This document shows positions 58,588-64,000 of a DNA stretch of 64,000 nt, piece by piece (position 1 is the stretch's first letter; every line of letters begins with the position of its first letter). The notes below the pieces were generated by a model that saw nothing but the letters and a program-made list of their open reading frames with translations, searched no databases and was not told the origin of the DNA. The stretch lies in NCBI GenBank assembly GCA_034231615.1, contig CM067309.1:41970181-42034180 (forward strand). The letters run 5' to 3'. The DNA comes from Meghimatium bilineatum. Taxonomy: Eukaryota > Mollusca > Gastropoda > Stylommatophora > Philomycidae. A program made the translations under genes and the position numbers.

Positions 58588-58699
58588 AGTATAGTTTGAC
58601 ATGAAGTTTATATATACTGTTTAAGTATAGTTTGACTAAAGTAAGACCTACTATGTGCAATAGATATTGCTTGAAAATTAATTCTTGTGAGTTGTTTAT

Positions 58700-58995
58700 C
58701 GTTCATGACATGACGATGATGATGGCGACCACTTGTTGCATCCACTTTTGAAATTCAGTTATAGTTATGTCCTTTACTATGAATTAATTGATGGCTAATA
58801 AGCCGTATTCTGGCCACAAATGTCCGTGGAAAGTTGGGTCATGGGATGGCTAATAAGACCTAATCTGGCCACAAATGTCCGTGGAAAGTTGGGTCATGGG
58901 ATGGCTAATGCAGATAGTTTATGAACTATCGAGAACTTTCTAGCTTCTCCTTGTGAGCTGCTGCATTTCTTCTCGTGTTATAGGATGTTGCATAT
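58700..58995 (-). mobile_element. LINE 3' end, subfamily Z, minus-strand copy 3
   Basis: The reverse complement contains agaaatgcagcagctcac, gctagaaagt, cttattagccatc, aaggacataact and the catcatcatcgtcatg tail, matching 8880-9106. A block of about 57 bp (ggctaataagacctaatctg...) is duplicated inside it at 58795-58910. Confidence 0.7.
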
Positions 58996-59084
58996 TTGTA
59001 ACTGTAGAACGTGGAGTAGCTCTAATTTGTTCATCGTCTTTCCCTAGTATACGTAAGAAATAATTATGTTTAATGAAGATACGT

Positions 59085-59425
59085 TATGTTGATTGTTAGA
59101 TGTATAGTTTTATGTTATGTTGATTGTTAGATGTATAGTTTTATGTTATGTTGACTGTTAGATGTATAGTTTTACGTTATGTTGACTGTTAGATGTATAG
59201 TTTTACGTTAAGTTGACTGTTAGATGTATAGTTTTACGTTATGTTGACTGTTAGATGTATAGTTTTACGTTATGTTGACCGTTAGATGTATAGTTTTACG
59301 TTATGTTGACTGCTAGATTATAGTTTTACGTTATGTTGATTGTCAGATGTATAGTTTTACGTTATGTTGATTGTTAGATGTATAGTTTTACGTTATGTTG
59401 ATTGTTAGATGTATAGTTTTAAGAT
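59085..59425. repeat. 31-bp minisatellite, about 11 copies
   Basis: The unit starts ttagatgtatagttttacgt. It resembles the degenerate array at 57580-57960 (tatagttttac) and may be related. Confidence 0.93.
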
Positions 59426-59639
59426 GAGTTTCTGCTCATTATAAGAATAAATGTTTTAAAATGTGTCACTGCCTCCAATTTCACAAACAGGACACAAGGA
59501 CTGCATTGCTTGTAATTCCTTAAAGTGAACCAACATAGTATTCTGCTTCAGAACATTGCATGAACTCACCTCAAATATGGAAGACGTTAGTCGGAAATAT
59601 GGCATGAAAATTAGCGTAGAGGAACGCATCATATTTGGT

Positions 59640-60330
59640 GACTAGTGATAGGAAGCAAGATGCTACGAATATCTGGTTAAACAGTGGCAAACGTGAAGAA
59701 GTTGCCACTTTCAAATATCTGGGCAAACAGTGGCAAACGTGAAGAAGTTGCCACTTTCAAATATCTGGTTAAACGGTGGCAAACTTGATAAAATTGCCAC
59801 CTTCAAATATCTTGGGTTATAATTATGTGATGATGACATGGAAATGAGATTACGTTAAGACTTGAGATGGCGATGGTTCCATAGCAAGGTTTAACATGAT
59901 TTGGAGATGTCAGATCAGTACTACAGTAATAATCAATCTATTGAGATCGCCAGTGCCAAGTATACGTTTCTACGGATGTGAGTTGGACACTTAATGCAGG
60001 CACAGAAAGAAGGATTCAGGCTTTTTAGAACAACCACTGGAGATGTTTGTTAAGAATTAGTTATATAGGACACAAAACAAATATATTTATCCTGCAGCAA
60101 ATCAACAAACTTGCAGTTATCAAAAACCACTTTTGGCAGTAGTAAAAAAGTGTAAACCTGTTTATTTTGGACATGTAACGAGACACGACTCACTTTCTAA
60201 CACTAATTTGCAATAGACAGTCGAGAGTTGATGGAGAATGGCTTCCAAAGAAATTTCTGGTTTGACCACATCAAAGAATACTGTGAATGACATGTCTATA
60301 CTCGTCGACATGACTGATGACAGAGGTGGT
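59640..60330 (+). mobile_element. Decayed LINE fragment
   Basis: Short pieces in changing frames read EEVATFKYLG, RFYGCELDT and CKPVYFGHVTRHDSLSN, in the normal LINE order. A 56-bp block (aacagtggcaaacgtgaaga...) is tandemly repeated at about 59680-59795. Confidence 0.6.
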
Positions 60331-60394
60331 TACATATCTTATTGTGCTGGTGTGTCTATAGTGTGACCGCTTCAAGCCTAATACTTATGTGTCT

Positions 60395-60430
60395 CGTTAT
60401 TATTATTATTATTATTACTATTACTATTAC

Positions 60431-60478
<48 letters not shown>

Positions 60479-60490
60479 TATTATTATTAC

Positions 60491-60537
<47 letters not shown>

Positions 60538-60555
60538 GTAGTATTATTAGTATTA
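60395..60555. repeat. (ATT)n microsatellite with ACT interruptions
   Basis: About 50 trinucleotides. Confidence 0.95.
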
Positions 60556-60629
60556 TGTATTCCTTCTCATGGGTTGAAGCATAGTTTTTCAATGCGTTTC
60601 TCATTTTAGATGTATGTTTTAACAATGAG

Positions 60630-61150
60630 TTATAGATGTCACGTTATATTGTTACACTAATTTACTGCTGAGTTAATAGATGTCACGTTATATTGTTATA
60701 CTAATTTACTGCTGAGTTTTAGATGTCACGTTATATTGTTACACTAATTTACTGCTGAGTTTTAGATGTCACGTTATATTGTTACACTAATTTACTGCTG
60801 AGTTTTAGATGTCACGTTATATTGTTATACTAATTTACTGCTGAGTTTTAGATGTCACGTTATATTGTTACACTAATTTACTGCTGAGTTAATAGATGTC
60901 ACGTTATATTGTTACACTAATTTACTGCTGAGTTTTAGATGTCACGTTATATTGTTACACTAATTTACTGCTGAGTTAATAGATGTCACGTTATATTGTT
61001 ACACTAATTTACTGCTGAGTTAATAGATGTCACGTTATATTGTTACACTAATTTACTGCTGAGTTTTAGATGTCACGTTATATTGTTACACTAATTTACT
61101 GCTGAGTTAATAGATGTCACGTTATATTGTTACACTAATTTACTGCTAAG
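60630..61150. repeat. 43-44-bp minisatellite, about 12 copies
   Basis: Unit contains gatgtcacgttatattgtta; copies differ in gagttttag versus gagttaatag. Confidence 0.95.
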
Positions 61151-61321
61151 TTGTATCAGCATATATTTTCAAAGAGTGTTTATTTAATGTTTTACATCTT
61201 GACTAAATGGCGTATGTAATGAGTCTAGCTGACCCTCGTTCAGAGCAACTAGGATTTGTTGCTTCGAACACACATACATGTTTTATTACTGGACAGACAA
61301 CGTATAAGTAGGTGACTTGTC
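61151..61321. other. Unique spacer
   Basis: Nothing recognised. Confidence 0.4.
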
Positions 61322-61600
61322 TTAAAATATTGTGAGCCCAAGATAGTTAGAGTTTTATCGGTATAAAATATTGTGAGCCCAAGATAGTTAGAGTTTTATG
61401 GGTATAAAATATTGTGAGCCCAAGATAGTTAGAGTTTTATGGGTATAAAATATTGTGAACCCAAGATAGTTAGAGTTTTATGGGTATAAAATATCGTGAA
61501 CCTAAGATGGTTAGAGTTTTATGGGTATAAATTTTATGAGGCTAAGATGGTTAGAGTTTTATACATTTAAAGTTGTGTGATCCAAAGATCCTTGGAGTTT
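61322..61600. repeat. 41-bp tandem repeat, about 6 copies
   Basis: Unit contains attgtgagcccaagatagtt; later copies diverge. Confidence 0.9.
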
Positions 61601-61889
61601 TATGTACATAAATCAACGTTCAAGAAAAAGAAGGGGAAGGGGGTTCTATATCTTAAGGATAAATCATATTTATAATTCAATATTTATGGAGACTGAAACT
61701 AGCGCACAATAGTGGTTAACTCTTGATTATTAGAATAAATAGTTAATTATGTCTAGTTTACCACTGAGTTCTTCATGTTTTTATAGTTAATTATGTCTAG
61801 TTTAACACTGAGTTCTTCGTGTGTTCATAGTTATATTTTGACTGATTGTTTAGTCTTCTTGAGTTCCTCCTGATGTCATGTTCATATTC

Positions 61890-62060
61890 ATGTGTGGTAC
61901 AGAGCGTGCCTGGATCGACCCAGTTACAGACTTCGAAACGCACCTTATGCAACTGTGCACCCAGACTGTTTAGAAATCAATGGCATATTACTGAACGTAT
62001 TTGCGGCCAACAAAATCACTGCAGCAAAAAATTCTTGGTTGATGGCTACACCCGGTATAG
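61890..62060 (+). repeat. tRNA-derived SINE-like element, copy 3
   Basis: The head is decayed (gttacagacttcgaaacgca); the body has gactgtttagaaatcaatgg and aaaatcactgcagcaaaaaa, matching copy 2 in order and spacing. Confidence 0.6.
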
Positions 62061-62140
62061 GATATGCTGCACATTGTTATGTTACTTCTGTTGAGTGTTT
62101 AGTCTAACACCTAATCTTTCATCTGTTGATTGAAAACCTG

Positions 62141-62605
62141 TAGTTTGATGTACAGTCTGAAACCCTGTAGTCTGATGAACAGTCTGAAACCCTGTAGTCT
62201 GATGTACAGTCTGAAACCCTGTAGTCTGATGTACAGCCTGAAACCCTGTAGTCTGATGTACAGCCTGAAACCCTGTAGTTTGATGTACAGTCTGAAACCC
62301 TGTAGTCTGATGTACAGTCTGAAACCCTGTAGTTTGATGTACAGTCTGAAACCCTGTAGTCTGATGTACAGCCTGAAACCCTGTAGTCTGATGTACAGCC
62401 TGAAACCCTGTAGTTTGATGTACAGTCTGAAACCCTGTAGTCTGATGTACAGCCTGAAACCCTGTAGTCTGATGTACAGCCTGAAACCCTGTAGTCTGAT
62501 GTACAGTCTGAAACCCTGTAGTCTGATGTACAGTCTGAAACCCTGTAGTCTGATGTACAGTCTGAAACCCTGTAGTCTGATGTACAGTCTGAAACCCTGT
62601 AGTCG
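62141..62605. repeat. 27-bp minisatellite, about 17 copies
   Basis: The unit starts ctgatgtacagtctgaaacc. A multiple of 3, giving 189- and 163-codon spurious ORFs on the two strands. Confidence 0.96.
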
Positions 62606-62635
62606 GAAGGGACAAGTTTAAAGTCGAAAGATGAT

Positions 62636-64000
62636 TGTATTTTGTATCCATGTTTAGTTCCTCTAGAAATGTTTGAAGGATATTGTTAATTTTGTATCCA
62701 TGTTTAGTTCCTCTAGAAATGTTTGAAGGATATTGTTAATTTTGTATCCATGTTTAGTTCCTCTAGAAATGTTTGAAGGATATTGTTAATTTTGTATCCA
62801 TGTTTAGTTCCTCTAGAAATGTTTGAAGGATATTGTTAATTTTGTATCCATGTTTAGTTCCTCTAGAAATGTTTGAAGGATATTGTTAATTTTGTATCCA
62901 TGTTTAGTTCCTCTAGAAATGTTTGAAGGATATTGTTAATTTTGTATCCATGTTTAGTTCCTCTAGAAATGTTTGAAGGATATTGTTAATTTTGTATCCA
63001 TGTTTAGTTCCTCTAGAAATGTTTGAAGGATATTGTTAATTTTGTATCCATGTTTAGTTCCTCTAGAAATGTTTGAAGGATATTGTTAATTTTGTATCCA
63101 TGTTTAGTTCCTCTAGAAATGTTTGAAGGATATTGTTAATTTTGTATCCATGTTTAGTTCCTCTAGAAATGTTTGAATGATATTGTTAATTTTGTATCCA
63201 TGTTTAGTTCCTCTAGAAATGTTTGAAGGATATTGTTAATTTTGTATCCATGTTTAGTTCCTCTAGAAATGTTTGAAGGATATTGTTAATTTTGTATCCA
63301 TGTTTAGTTCCTCTAGAAATGTTTGAAGGATATTGTTAATTTTGTATCCATGTTTAGTTCCTCTAGAAATGTTTGAAGGATATTGTTAATTTTGTATCCA
63401 TGTTTAGTTCCTCTAGAAATGTTTGAAGGATATTGTTAATTTTGTATCCATGTTTAGTTCCTCTAGAAATGTTTGAATGATATTGTTAATTTTGTATCCA
63501 TGTTTAGTTCCTCTAGAAATGTTTGAAGGATATTGTTAATTTTGTATCCATGTTTAGTTCCTCTAGAAATGTTTGAAGGATATTGTTAATTTTGTATCCA
63601 TGTTTAGTTCCTCTAGAAATGTTTGAATGATATTGTTAATTTTGTATCCATGTTTAGTTCCTCTAGAAATGTTTGAAGGATATTGTTAATTTTGTATCCA
63701 TGTTTAGTTCCTCTAGAAATGTTTGAAGGATATTGTTAATTTTGTATCCATGTTTAGTTCCTCTAGAAATGTTTGAATGATATTGTTAATTTTGTATCCA
63801 TGTTTAGTTCCTCTAGAAATGTTTGAAGGATATTGTTAATTTTGTATCCATGTTTAGTTGCTCTAGAAATGTTTGAAGGATATTGTTAATTTTGTATCCA
63901 TGTTTAGTTCCTCTAGAAATGTTTGAATGATATTGTTAATTTTGTATCCATGTTTAGTTCCTCTAGAAATGTTTGAATGATATTGTTAATTTTGTATCCA
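62636..64000. repeat. 50-bp minisatellite, about 27 copies, running off the window
   Basis: The unit starts tttgtatccatgtttagttc. Units are nearly identical; a gaagga-to-gaatga variant appears at 63171, 63471, 63621, 63771, 63921 and 63971. Confidence 0.97.

Noticed and set aside
58338-58660. Minus-strand ORFs near 58.4 kb
   Set aside because: They are antisense to the plus-strand LINE 3' end.
62082-62651. 189-codon Gln/Thr-rich minus-strand repeat protein
   Set aside because: The 27-bp array is open on both strands; it is not a gene.

Overview
The window looks like nuclear DNA of an animal. I favour a lophotrochozoan, probably a mollusc, but this is an inference: there is an intron-split Shaw/Kv3-like potassium channel gene, many truncated non-LTR retrotransposons, tRNA-derived SINE-like repeats and very many private minisatellites. 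There is no bacterial-style gene organisation, no rRNA gene and no convincing functional tRNA gene. All calls come from reading the sequence; no similarity search was run.

Layout. From 1 to about 38.4 kb I recognise no host gene. This part holds minisatellites (the largest are an 88-copy 19-bp array at 5.0-6.7 kb, a 37-copy 30-bp array at 17.2-18.4 kb and a 3.3-kb array of 21-bp units at 30.4-33.7 kb), 5'-truncated LINE 3' ends, a GC-rich 625-bp insertion with 12-bp flanking repeats, and several copies of an unnamed dispersed repeat. From 38.4 to 56.5 kb the plus strand carries four coding exons of one voltage-gated potassium channel gene (38441-39139, 45184-45318, 51452-51547, 55198-56463). 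All three junctions are phase 0 with GT-AG introns. Together they encode the T1 tetramerisation domain, six membrane segments, S4 and the pore; any 5' exon is not recognised. The introns are full of repeats, and intron 2 holds an almost complete minus-strand LINE (46032-49828) with endonuclease, reverse transcriptase and RNase H domains, an 11-bp target-site duplication and three frameshifts. From 56.5 kb to the end the window is again LINE pieces and minisatellites, closing in a 50-bp array that runs off the edge.

By my hand tally tandem arrays cover roughly a quarter of the window. Most long ORFs outside the channel and the LINE are artefacts of arrays whose unit has no stop codon. Points most worth a second look: the channel's S6 has Thr-Val-Pro where Kv1-Kv4 channels have Pro-X-Pro; a tandem repeat duplicates the splice donor of exon 2; and a 1.3-kb satellite appears to have grown from the 3' end of a LINE. 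I did not find an undescribed multi-gene system.
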